Positions 1 to 6,499 of a stretch of 15,882 nucleotides of DNA are shown here, one piece after another. The position numbers and the translations under genes are program-made. The notes beneath the pieces were generated by a model. The model had not been told where the DNA came from, did no database searches, and worked only from the letters and a program-made list of their open reading frames with translations. The DNA is from an uncultured Actinomyces sp. Its GTDB lineage: Bacteria; Actinomycetota; Actinomycetes; Actinomycetales; Actinomycetaceae. Location: assembly GCA_937926195.1 (NCBI GenBank), contig CALEXZ010000015.1, forward strand, positions 1-15,882. The letters run 5' to 3'. Positions within the stretch are counted from its first letter, which is position 1; every line of letters starts with the position of its first letter.

Positions 1-485
1 ACTACACGCTGCCGCTGGCGGAGATCGTCTTCGACTTCTTCGACGCCCTGAAGTCCCGCACCCGTGGCTACGCCTCCCTCGACTACGACATGGACGGCGA
101 GCAGAGCGCGGACCTGGTCAAGGTGGATATCCTGCTCAACGGGGACAAGGTGGACGCCTTCAGCGCCATCGTCCACAAGGACGCCGCCTACTCCTACGGC
201 CTCATGATGACCAAGCGCCTCAAGGAGCTCATCCCGCGCCAGCAGTTCGAGGTCCCGGTGCAGGCGGCCGTGGGCTCGCGGATCATCTCGCGCGAGACGA
301 TCCGGGCCCTGCGCAAGGACATGCTCGCCAAGTGCTACGGCGGCGACATCTCCCGCAAGCGCAAGCTGCTGGAGAAGCAGAAGGAGGGCAAGAAGCGCAT
401 GAAGGCCATCGGCCGCGTCGAGGTGCCCCAGGAGGCCTTCATCGCCGCCCTCGGCGCGGACACCCCCACCGGCAAGGACAAGTAG
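1..485 (+). CDS. lepA: Elongation factor 4 (LepA), C-terminal part, 5' truncated by the window edge
   Basis: The reading frame is open from base 3 and ends at TAG 483-485, giving about 160 C-terminal residues of a protein normally near 600. The visible part covers the end of the EF-G-V-like domain (PLAEIVFDFFD, then SRTRGYASLDY) and the LepA-specific C-terminal domain. That domain includes AFSAIVHKD, ELIPRQQFEVP and the very basic stretch GGDISRKRKLLEKQKEGKK, which in the family contacts tRNA in the ribosomal A/P region. LepA is a translational GTPase that acts on stalled or mispositioned ribosomes and in ribosome assembly; the GTPase domain lies outside the window. The next gene starts only 7 nt downstream, so lepA probably heads a transcript running into the MOSC gene, trmB and hemW. 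The lepA-hemW-hrcA-dnaJ neighbourhood is common in actinobacteria. Identification is secure. Confidence 0.97.
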   Translation, partial: YTLPLAEIVFDFFDALKSRTRGYASLDYDMDGEQSADLVKVDILLNGDKVDAFSAIVHKDAAYSYGLMMTKRLKELIPRQQFEVPVQAAVGSRIISRETIRALRKDMLAKCYGGDISRKRKLLEKQKEGKKRMKAIGRVEVPQEAFIAALGADTPTGKDK

Positions 486-492
486 GAGCACC

Positions 493-1341
493 ATGACGCA
501 CCCGCACACGATCGACGGCGCTCCCGTCACCTGCGGCACCCTGGAGACCGCCATGGCCGACGACGGCGCCGGGCTGCGACTGACGGTTGAGCTCGCGCGC
601 CGGCTGGGCGAGCCCCACGCGGGCGCGGACGGCCGCCACGCCGACGAGCCCTCGCCCTTCGGTGCCGGGGACCTCGTGGGCACCGTCGGCGCCGTGTGCG
701 TGCTGCGCACCGTGCGCGCCGACGCGGGCGGAGCAGGGGTGTCCGCCATCTGCAAGGCCCCCGTCGAGGGGCCGGTGCAGGTGCACGCGCTGGGCCTGGT
801 GGGCGACCAGCAGGGAGACCACGCGTACCACGGCGGCAGGGACAAGGCCCTGTACGTCATGGACGGCGCGGAGGTACGTCACTGGTCCACCGTGCTCGGC
901 GGTGTCGAGCCCGGACGCATGGGGGAGAACCTCACCATCGAGCCGGGGCCGCTGGGCGGCGTCGACGACGTCGAGCTCGGATCGGTCCTGACCGTCGGGG
1001 ACCCGGAGGAGGGCGGGCTGCGCCTGCTCGTCACCGGTGTGCGCAACCCCTGCCCGACCTTCGCGCGCGGCGTCGGCCGAGGCGACTGGGGCGAGGTCTT
1101 CTCCGCCCGGGGGCGCGTGGGCGTGTACCTGCGTGTGCTCACCGAGGGGCAGGTGCGCGCCGGTGACGAGGTGCGCCTGGAGACGGCCCCCGGCCACGGG
1201 GTGAGCTGCCGGCGCTGGTTCCTGCACCACGACCCGCGTGACGCCCGCGCGCTGCTGGAGGCTGAGGCGGCTGGAGACCTCGAGCTGGTCCCCTTCACCC
1301 GCGCGTACGTCGAGGCGGCCGCCGTCGAGCAGGTCGGCTGA
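493..1341 (+). CDS. MOSC domain-containing protein (YiiM-like)
   Basis: This 282-residue protein starts at ATG 493, preceded by GGAG overlapping the lepA stop. A MOSC (molybdenum cofactor sulfurase C-terminal) domain spans about residues 60-232. Visible family signatures are KAPVEGPVQV, GLVGDQQGD, the HGG of YHGGRDKAL (113-115), GENLTIE (144-150), the conserved cysteine of NPCPTF (Cys187), and RVGVYLRVL followed by VRAGDEV. MOSC proteins are thought to carry or transfer sulfur, or to handle molybdenum-cofactor-linked substrates; YiiM-type members act in N-hydroxylated base detoxification. The roughly 50-residue tail (HGVSCRRWFL onwards) could be a degenerate form of the three-helix C-terminal domain seen in YiiM, which is inference. 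The first 55 residues match nothing I recognise and are rich in charged residues and alanine, so a downstream start (ATG 553) is possible. trmB follows after 11 nt. The exact substrate is unknown. Confidence 0.88.
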   Translation: MTHPHTIDGAPVTCGTLETAMADDGAGLRLTVELARRLGEPHAGADGRHADEPSPFGAGDLVGTVGAVCVLRTVRADAGGAGVSAICKAPVEGPVQVHALGLVGDQQGDHAYHGGRDKALYVMDGAEVRHWSTVLGGVEPGRMGENLTIEPGPLGGVDDVELGSVLTVGDPEEGGLRLLVTGVRNPCPTFARGVGRGDWGEVFSARGRVGVYLRVLTEGQVRAGDEVRLETAPGHGVSCRRWFLHHDPRDARALLEAEAAGDLELVPFTRAYVEAAAVEQVG

Positions 1342-1352
1342 GGCGCACGACG

Positions 1353-2330
1353 ATGGCCCAGGTCCACCCCTCCAGGTCGCATGCGATCCACTCGCGTGTG
1401 CGCTCCTACTCCCGTGCGGGAGGACGCCTCACCCCCTCCCAGAAGCAGGCGCTGGCCGAGCACGCGGCCGAGTACGTCATTGACGTGCCGCGGGCCGATG
1501 CCATCCGCACCGTGGCCGCGGGCTTCCGCATCGACCCCTCCTCCGCCTTCGCCCACCCGGGGGAGGTGCACCCCCTCGTCGTCGAGGTCGGCTCCGGCGG
1601 AGGGGAGGCGCTGCTGGCCGCCGCCCAGGCCAACCCCGGGACCGACTACCTGGCCGTCGAGGTGTGGGAGACCTCCATCGCCAAGATCGTGCGCGACGCC
1701 GCCCAGGCCGGGCTGGCCAACGTGCGGGTCGCGCCCGCCGACGCCTCCCAGCTGCTGGCCACCGCGCTGCCCGCGGCCTGTGCGAGCGAGGTGTGGGTGT
1801 TCTTCCCGGACCCGTGGCGCAAGCCCCGCCACCGCAAGCGCCGCCTCGTGAACGACGCCTTCGCGGACTCGGTCGCGCGCGTGCTGCGCCCGGGCGGCGT
1901 GTGGCGCCTGGCCACCGACTGGTCGGACTACGCCTGGCAGATGCGTGACGTCCTTGAGGCCGCCTCCGCCCTGCCCCAGGGGCTGGAGGGAGACCAGACC
2001 CAGCCCTACTTCCGCTACGACGACGCCGGGGCGCGAGCCGACCTCGGAGCGGACAGCGCCGTTCCAGACTCGCTGGGCAACGGCCCGGACCCGGGCTCGC
2101 CGTCGGGCAGGCTGGGCGGCTGGTCCGAGCGCTTCGAGGGACGGGTGCTCACCCGCTTCGAGCAGCGCGGCATCGACGAGGGGCGCACCATCCGCGACCT
2201 GACGGTCGTACGCACCGAGGAGGCCTGGGTGCCGCGACGTCATCGGCCGGTGCTGGAGAAGCTCGGGCAGGACGCCTCGGCGGGCGCGGACATGCTCTGG
2301 CGCGCCTCGCGCGGGGACATGTGGGCGTGA
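1353..2330 (+). CDS. trmB: tRNA (guanine(46)-N7)-methyltransferase TrmB
   Basis: TrmB uses S-adenosylmethionine to methylate N7 of G46 in the variable loop of tRNAs. The 325-residue protein has a Rossmann-type methyltransferase fold. SAM-binding motif I is VEVGSGGGE (77-85). The TrmB signature FPDPWRKPRHRKRRL lies at 151-165, ATDWSDYA at 187-194 and the substrate-pocket motif TRFEQRG at 267-273. The N-terminal HSRVRSYSRAGGRLTPSQ is the usual actinobacterial lead-in. ATG 1353 is preceded by TGAGG overlapping the stop of the MOSC gene, 9 nt upstream. The protein is longer than the typical 210-260 residues because of a Gly/Asp/Pro-rich insertion at about 222-256, plus a C-terminal tail of about 35 residues beyond the usual end. 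It overlaps the hemW start by 4 bases, so the two are translationally coupled. Confidence 0.96.
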   Translation: MAQVHPSRSHAIHSRVRSYSRAGGRLTPSQKQALAEHAAEYVIDVPRADAIRTVAAGFRIDPSSAFAHPGEVHPLVVEVGSGGGEALLAAAQANPGTDYLAVEVWETSIAKIVRDAAQAGLANVRVAPADASQLLATALPAACASEVWVFFPDPWRKPRHRKRRLVNDAFADSVARVLRPGGVWRLATDWSDYAWQMRDVLEAASALPQGLEGDQTQPYFRYDDAGARADLGADSAVPDSLGNGPDPGSPSGRLGGWSERFEGRVLTRFEQRGIDEGRTIRDLTVVRTEEAWVPRRHRPVLEKLGQDASAGADMLWRASRGDMWA

Positions 2331-3595
2331 GCCCGCGGCAGCCCGAGAGCGAGCCCCTGCCCGGTGCGGGCGAGCTGCCCCACGAGGTCCTGGCCCCCGC
2401 GCCGGACGGGCAGGAGCGGCCCTTCTCCGTCTACCTGCACGTGCCCTACTGCCGGGTGCGCTGCGGCTACTGCGACTTCAACACCTACACGAACCTCGAC
2501 ATGGGGGGCGGGGCCTCGGCCTCGGACTACGTGAGCACCCTGGCCGGCGAGCTGCGCCTGGCACGGGCGGCGATGGACCGGGCGGGGCTGGAGCCCAGGC
2601 CGGCGCGCACGCTCTTCCTGGGCGGGGGCACGCCGACGATGCTGCCGGCCTCGGACCTGGCCCGCATGGTGGCGCTCGTGCGCGAGACCTGGGGCCTGGC
2701 CGAGGACGCGGAGGTGACGACGGAGGCCAACCCGGAGACCGTCGACGAGCGCTACCTGGCGGCGCTGGCACAGGCGGGCTTCACGCGCGTGTCCTTCGGG
2801 ATGCAGTCCGCGGTGCCGCACGTGCTCAGGGTGCTCGACCGTGCGCACACGCCCGAGCGGGTGCCGCTCGTCGTCGACTGGGCCCGGCGCGCCGGGCTGT
2901 CCACGAGCCTGGACCTCATCTACGGCACCCCGGGGGAGACCCTGGAGGACTGGGCCCGGAGCCTGGACGCGGCGATCCAGACCGGTCCCGACCACGTGAG
3001 CGCCTACGCCCTGGTCATCGAGGAGGGCACGCGGATGTGGGCGCAGGTGCGCCGCGGCGAGCTGCCGGTGCCCGAGGACGACGACGAGGCCACCAAGTAC
3101 GAGATGGCGGACGCGGCGCTGGCCGCGGCGGGCTACGCGTGGTACGAGATCTCCAACTGGGCGCGTGAGGGCCGCGAGTGCCGCCACAACCGCGTCTACT
3201 GGCTCGACGGGAACTGGTACGGCGCGGGCCCGGGGGCGCACTCCCACTTCGGCGACGTGCGCATGTGGGGGACGAAGGCGCCGGTGGCCTGGGCCGCGCA
3301 GGTGGCGGCGGGACGGCTGCCGGTGGCCGGCCACGAGGTGGTCGACGCCCGGGCGCGCGAGCTGGAGCGGGTCATGCTCGGCATCCGTCTGCGCGAGGGG
3401 ATCGCCCTGGCCGACCTGGCGCGCGCGGGCGAGCAGACGACGAGGGACGCCACCCCGCGGCGCCTGGTGCCGGTGGTGGCGCAGATGGTGGCGGACGGCC
3501 TGCTGGAGGCGGCCCCCGCCCTGCACGGGCGAGCCGTGCTCACCCTGCGCGGCCGGCTCATGGCGGACACCGTGACGTCACGCCTGGTGGACTGA
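2327..3595 (+). CDS. hemW: Radical SAM heme chaperone HemW
   Basis: HemW binds heme and a [4Fe-4S] cluster and is thought to insert heme into acceptor proteins; it was formerly annotated as oxygen-independent coproporphyrinogen III oxidase. The 422-residue protein has the radical SAM triad CRVRCGYC (Cys42, 46, 49) and lacks the fourth cysteine two residues later that marks true HemN. This supports HemW. GGGTPT (99-104) is the SAM-binding glycine motif. HNRVYW (from His287) leading into GAGPGAHSHF is the HemW/HemN C-terminal signature, followed by the HemN C-terminal winged domain. I chose GTG 2327, which gives a GTGA overlap with the trmB stop and places GGGGA (2313-2317) 9 nt upstream. The in-frame GTG at 2321 would leave only 3 nt of spacing. 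The gene ends the lepA-MOSC-trmB-hemW unit. Confidence 0.95.
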   Translation: MSPRQPESEPLPGAGELPHEVLAPAPDGQERPFSVYLHVPYCRVRCGYCDFNTYTNLDMGGGASASDYVSTLAGELRLARAAMDRAGLEPRPARTLFLGGGTPTMLPASDLARMVALVRETWGLAEDAEVTTEANPETVDERYLAALAQAGFTRVSFGMQSAVPHVLRVLDRAHTPERVPLVVDWARRAGLSTSLDLIYGTPGETLEDWARSLDAAIQTGPDHVSAYALVIEEGTRMWAQVRRGELPVPEDDDEATKYEMADAALAAAGYAWYEISNWAREGRECRHNRVYWLDGNWYGAGPGAHSHFGDVRMWGTKAPVAWAAQVAAGRLPVAGHEVVDARARELERVMLGIRLREGIALADLARAGEQTTRDATPRRLVPVVAQMVADGLLEAAPALHGRAVLTLRGRLMADTVTSRLVD

Positions 3596-3644
3596 GGCCT
3601 CCCGACGACGGGGATGAGGCTGCCCGCTGCGCCTACCGGGCCAC

Positions 3645-3660
3645 GACGCCCTGCGGCGTC
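3645..3660 (+). terminator. Small hairpin after hemW, possible weak terminator
   Basis: GACGCC (3645-3650) and GGCGTC (3655-3660) form a perfect 6-bp stem with a CTGC tetraloop, about 50 nt after the hemW stop and upstream of the candidate hemH promoter. There is no downstream T-run, so termination strength is uncertain. Such U-less hairpins are frequent in high-GC genomes, and some arise by chance. Confidence 0.3.
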
Positions 3661-3689
3661 TGACGGCGCAGGGAGGTGACACGGTGTTG

Positions 3690-3719
3690 GTCAAGCGTTG
3701 CCGCGGCGACGACTAGACT
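3690..3719 (+). promoter_or_regulatory. Candidate promoter for hemH
   Basis: TAGACT at 3714-3719 matches the actinobacterial -10 consensus TAnnnT and sits in the least GC-rich part of the 205-base hemW-hemH gap. Upstream, GTCAAG (3690-3695) lies 18 nt away, within a TTGGTCAAG string; TTGGTC itself would be 21 nt away. Transcription from here would give a leader of about 75 nt before the hemH ribosome binding site. The -10 element is reasonable and the -35 element is weak. Confidence 0.35.
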
Positions 3720-3800
3720 TTCTTGGTGACGAAATGACGGGATGTGTCGTGAAAACGGCGCGCGACTCCCGCACCCCGCGACCCACCTGAAGGAGGGCCA

Positions 3801-4859
3801 GTGGCCCCCGAAGCCACCGCACATTCCCGCGACCCGCGCCCCGCGCTCGTCATCGCCAACCTCGGCACCCCGGCCACCCCCACGGCCAAGGACGTACGCC
3901 CCTTCCTGCGCGAGTTCCTCTCCGACCGCCGCGTCGTCGAGATGCACCCCCTGCTGTGGCGCCCCATCCTCGAGACGATGGTCCTCATCCGCCGCCCCGC
4001 GGACTCGGCCGCCAAGTACCGCACCGTCTGGCGCGACGGGCTCGAGCACAGCCACTCGGGCAGCCCCCTCATGCACTACACCGAGCGCCAGGTAGACCTC
4101 GTCCAGCAGGCCCTGGGCGAGGACGTTGTCGTCCGCCTGGCCATGCGCTACGGCGCGCCCGGCGTCCAGGACGTTATGCGCGCGCTCGTCGACGCCGGCC
4201 ACCGCCGCATCGCCGTCCTGCCCGCCTACCCCCAGTACTCGGCCTCCAGCCAGGCACCGGTCGTCGACGAGGCCATGCGCTTCATGCTCGCCGCCCGCAA
4301 CCAGCCCGAGCTGCGCACGGTGCGCTCCTTCCCCACGGACGAGACCTACATCGAGGCCCTCGCCGCCCCCATCGAGGCGCACTGGGCCGAGCACGGGCGC
4401 CCCGACCCCTCGCGCGGCGAGCACCTGCTGTGCTCCTTCCACTCCATCCCCGTGTCCATGCACGAGGCCGGAGACCCCTACCGCCACGAGTGCGAGGCCA
4501 CCGTCGCCGCCCTCGCCGAGCGTCTGGGCGTGAGCGTCAGCCAGGACAACGGGGCCGACGGCGGCCTCGTGCTCACCACCTTCCAGTCCGTGTTCGGGCG
4601 CGCCGAGTGGATCGGCCCGGCCACCATCGACACCGTCGAGGCCCTGGGGCGCTCGGGCTGTTCGCGCCTGGACGTCATCTGCCCGGGCTTCATGAGCGAC
4701 TGCCTGGAGACCCTGGAGGAGATCGACCAGCTCAACCGTGAGACCTTCACCCAGGCGGGCGGCGGTGCCTTCACCTACCTGCGCTGGGGCAACGACTCGG
4801 CCGCCTGCGCCGCGACGCTCGTCGAGCAGGCGCGAGGGGTCATGGCCGGCTGGTTCTGA
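3801..4859 (+). CDS. hemH: Ferrochelatase (HemH), resembling the proteobacterial protoporphyrin type
   Basis: Ferrochelatases insert Fe2+ into a porphyrin at the end of heme synthesis. The 352-residue protein starts at GTG 3801 behind an excellent AGGAGGG (3791-3797). It shows VIANLGTPATPT (17-28), FLSDRRVVEMH (39-49), SGSPLMHYTERQ (86-97), SFHSIP with the presumed metal-binding His214 (212-217), TFQSVFGRAEWIGP (260-273) and ICPGFMSDCLETLEEI (293-308), which carries the conserved acidic residues. From memory these blocks follow E. coli HemH closely. The coproporphyrin ferrochelatase (CpfC) typical of actinobacteria opens with a different SFGGPE-type motif and usually carries a [2Fe-2S] cluster. 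Which porphyrin is used in vivo cannot be read from sequence. HemW lies just upstream and would act on the product. The enzyme family is secure; the subtype is likely. Confidence 0.94.
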   Translation: MAPEATAHSRDPRPALVIANLGTPATPTAKDVRPFLREFLSDRRVVEMHPLLWRPILETMVLIRRPADSAAKYRTVWRDGLEHSHSGSPLMHYTERQVDLVQQALGEDVVVRLAMRYGAPGVQDVMRALVDAGHRRIAVLPAYPQYSASSQAPVVDEAMRFMLAARNQPELRTVRSFPTDETYIEALAAPIEAHWAEHGRPDPSRGEHLLCSFHSIPVSMHEAGDPYRHECEATVAALAERLGVSVSQDNGADGGLVLTTFQSVFGRAEWIGPATIDTVEALGRSGCSRLDVICPGFMSDCLETLEEIDQLNRETFTQAGGGAFTYLRWGNDSAACAATLVEQARGVMAGWF

Positions 4860-4862
4860 CGA

Positions 4863-4885
4863 GACCGCCCGGGGTGCGGGCGGTC
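4863..4885 (+). terminator. Strong GC hairpin directly after hemH
   Basis: GACCGCCCG (4863-4871) pairs perfectly with CGGGCGGTC (4877-4885) to make a 9-bp stem with a 5-nt loop, starting 3 nt after the hemH stop codon. No T-run follows. Its position makes it a likely transcription terminator or mRNA 3' stabiliser separating hemH from the transporter gene. Confidence 0.55.
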
Positions 4886-4972
4886 AGAGGTCGTACAGTG
4901 GATGTGCGTGACCCGACGCCGTCCCTGCCGACGTCGGACGCCTCCTGCCCGACCCGAACCCGAGGAGTCCAC

Positions 4973-6376
4973 GTGCACCTGCAGTGGTGGTCCGTCCTAC
5001 CCTTCGCCGCCATGCTCGCGTCCATCGCGGTCCTGCCGCTCGTGCCCAGGACCGCCCACTGGTGGGAGAAGCAGTCCAGCCAGCTGACGATCGCCCTCGT
5101 CCTGGGCGTGCCCGTCGCGATCTGGATGTGGATTGCCCTGGGCTGGCAGGTGGTCTTCGCCTCCGTCGTCGAGTACGCGCAGTTCATCGCCCTGCTGCTG
5201 GCCCTCTTCGTCGTCTCGGGCGCCATCTTCCTCAAGGGCGACATCCAGGCCACCCCGCGCAACAACACCCTCTTCCTCTTGGTCGGAGGCGTGCTCGCCT
5301 CCTTCGTCGGCACGACGGGTGCCGCCATGCTGCTCATCCGGCCCCTGCTCAACACCAACCACGAGCGCCGCTACCGGGTGCACACCGTCCTGTTCACGAT
5401 CTTCGTCGTCGCCAACTGCGGCGGCCTGCTCACCCCGCTGGGCGACCCACCGCTGTTCCTGGGCTTCCTGCGCGGCGTGCCCTTCACCTGGACCTTCTCC
5501 CTGGTGTGGGAGTGGGCCTTCGTCCTGGCCATGATGCTCGCCGCCTACTTCGCCCTCGACAGCTACTACTACGCCCAGGAGCCCGCCACGGCCGTGCGCG
5601 AGGACCGCGAGGACGTCGAGCCCCTCGGCCTGCGCGGCGCCAGCAACCTCCTGTGGTTCGCCGTCATCGTCGCCGCCGTGGCCCTGGCGCCCTCCGTCGA
5701 CGCCGAGGCCATCGAGGCCGGCCACGCCACCCTCATGGACTGGGTTCCCGTGCGCGAGATCATCATGCTCGGCGCCGCCTACTGCTCCTTCCGCTTCGGC
5801 GACAAGCGCGTGCGCTTCGAGGACAACCAGTTCGAGTGGGGGCCCATCGCCGAGGTCGCCACCCTGTTCATCGGCATCTTCCTCACGATGATCCCGGCCC
5901 TGCACTACCTCGACGAGGTCGCCGGCTCCCTGCCGCTCAACGAGATCACCTTCTTCGTCTTCACCGGCGGCCTGTCCTCGGTCCTCGACAACGCACCCAC
6001 GTACGCGACCTTCTTCGAGATGGCCGGTCAGGTCTCCCACCCGGGCGGGGCCACGGTCGCGGGGGTGCCCGAGAGCTACCTCGTGTCCATCTCCCTGGGG
6101 GCGGTGCTGTGCGGGGCGCTGACCTACATCGGCAACGGCCCCAACTTCATGGTCAAGTCCGTCGCCGAGGCGCGTGGCGTCGAGATGCCCTCCTTCGGCG
6201 GCTACATCGGCAAGTCCTTCACGTACCTGGCCCCGGTGCTGCTGGCCATGGTGTGCCTGTTCATCGCCGAGCCGCTGTGGGCCAAGGGCCTGGGCGCCTT
6301 CGTCGTCGTCGTCCTGCTGGGCAACAACGTCCGCCTGCTGCGCCACGCCCGCCGTCTCCAGCTCCAGGACACCTGA
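4973..6376 (+). CDS. Polytopic transporter of the ion transporter superfamily (sodium:proton antiporter / CitMHS-like)
   Basis: This 467-residue membrane protein has about 12-13 hydrophobic segments, such as SVLPFAAMLASIAVLPLV at the N-terminus, QFIALLLALFVVSGAIFL, and AFVVVVLLGN near the end. It carries paired re-entrant-type signatures of the IT superfamily: TTGAAMLLIRPLL (from residue 114), NCGGLLTPLGDPPLFLGF (148-165) in the first half, and LDNAPTYATFF (Asp339-Asn340) and YIGNGPNFMVK (Asn388) in the second half. These resemble NhaD-type Na+/H+ antiporters and the CitMHS group, so cation/proton exchange or organic-anion transport is likely; the substrate is not readable. I chose GTG 4973 because GAGGAG (4962-4967) lies 5 nt upstream and the helical protein begins there. 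An upstream in-frame start (4874) would add 33 hydrophilic residues and begin inside the hairpin. A -10-like TACAGT lies at 4894-4899. Confidence 0.85.
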   Translation: MHLQWWSVLPFAAMLASIAVLPLVPRTAHWWEKQSSQLTIALVLGVPVAIWMWIALGWQVVFASVVEYAQFIALLLALFVVSGAIFLKGDIQATPRNNTLFLLVGGVLASFVGTTGAAMLLIRPLLNTNHERRYRVHTVLFTIFVVANCGGLLTPLGDPPLFLGFLRGVPFTWTFSLVWEWAFVLAMMLAAYFALDSYYYAQEPATAVREDREDVEPLGLRGASNLLWFAVIVAAVALAPSVDAEAIEAGHATLMDWVPVREIIMLGAAYCSFRFGDKRVRFEDNQFEWGPIAEVATLFIGIFLTMIPALHYLDEVAGSLPLNEITFFVFTGGLSSVLDNAPTYATFFEMAGQVSHPGGATVAGVPESYLVSISLGAVLCGALTYIGNGPNFMVKSVAEARGVEMPSFGGYIGKSFTYLAPVLLAMVCLFIAEPLWAKGLGAFVVVVLLGNNVRLLRHARRLQLQDT

Positions 6377-6463
6377 GCCCGGTCAGCCGGCCAGGCTGGT
6401 GGTCCTCGCCGTGGTGGCGGAGCCGTCGACGAGCCGCTGGCCGCCAGGATCCTTGTGGAGCGT

Positions 6464-6493
6464 CCGGCGGCCCCGCCACCGGGAGACCGCCGG
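6464..6493. terminator. Inverted repeat in a convergent gap, possible bidirectional terminator
   Basis: CCGGCGG (6464-6470) and CCGCCGG (6487-6493) are perfect inverted arms separated by 16 bases. They lie in the 123-base gap between the convergent transporter and DUF3097 genes, 7 nt beyond the DUF3097 stop. There is no T-run, and the loop is long, so this is a weak call. The rest of the gap shows nothing recognisable. Confidence 0.3.
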
Positions 6494-6499
6494 GCGCGC

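Noticed and set aside
4874..4972. A 33-residue N-terminal extension of the transporter
   Set aside because: It starts within the hemH hairpin, is hydrophilic and Arg/Pro-rich, and lacks a ribosome binding site, whereas GTG 4973 has one.
4997..6346. A 449-residue minus-strand open frame opposite the transporter gene
   Set aside because: Its composition is dominated by Gly, Asp, Glu, Gln and His with no domain, and it mirrors the membrane protein on the other strand.
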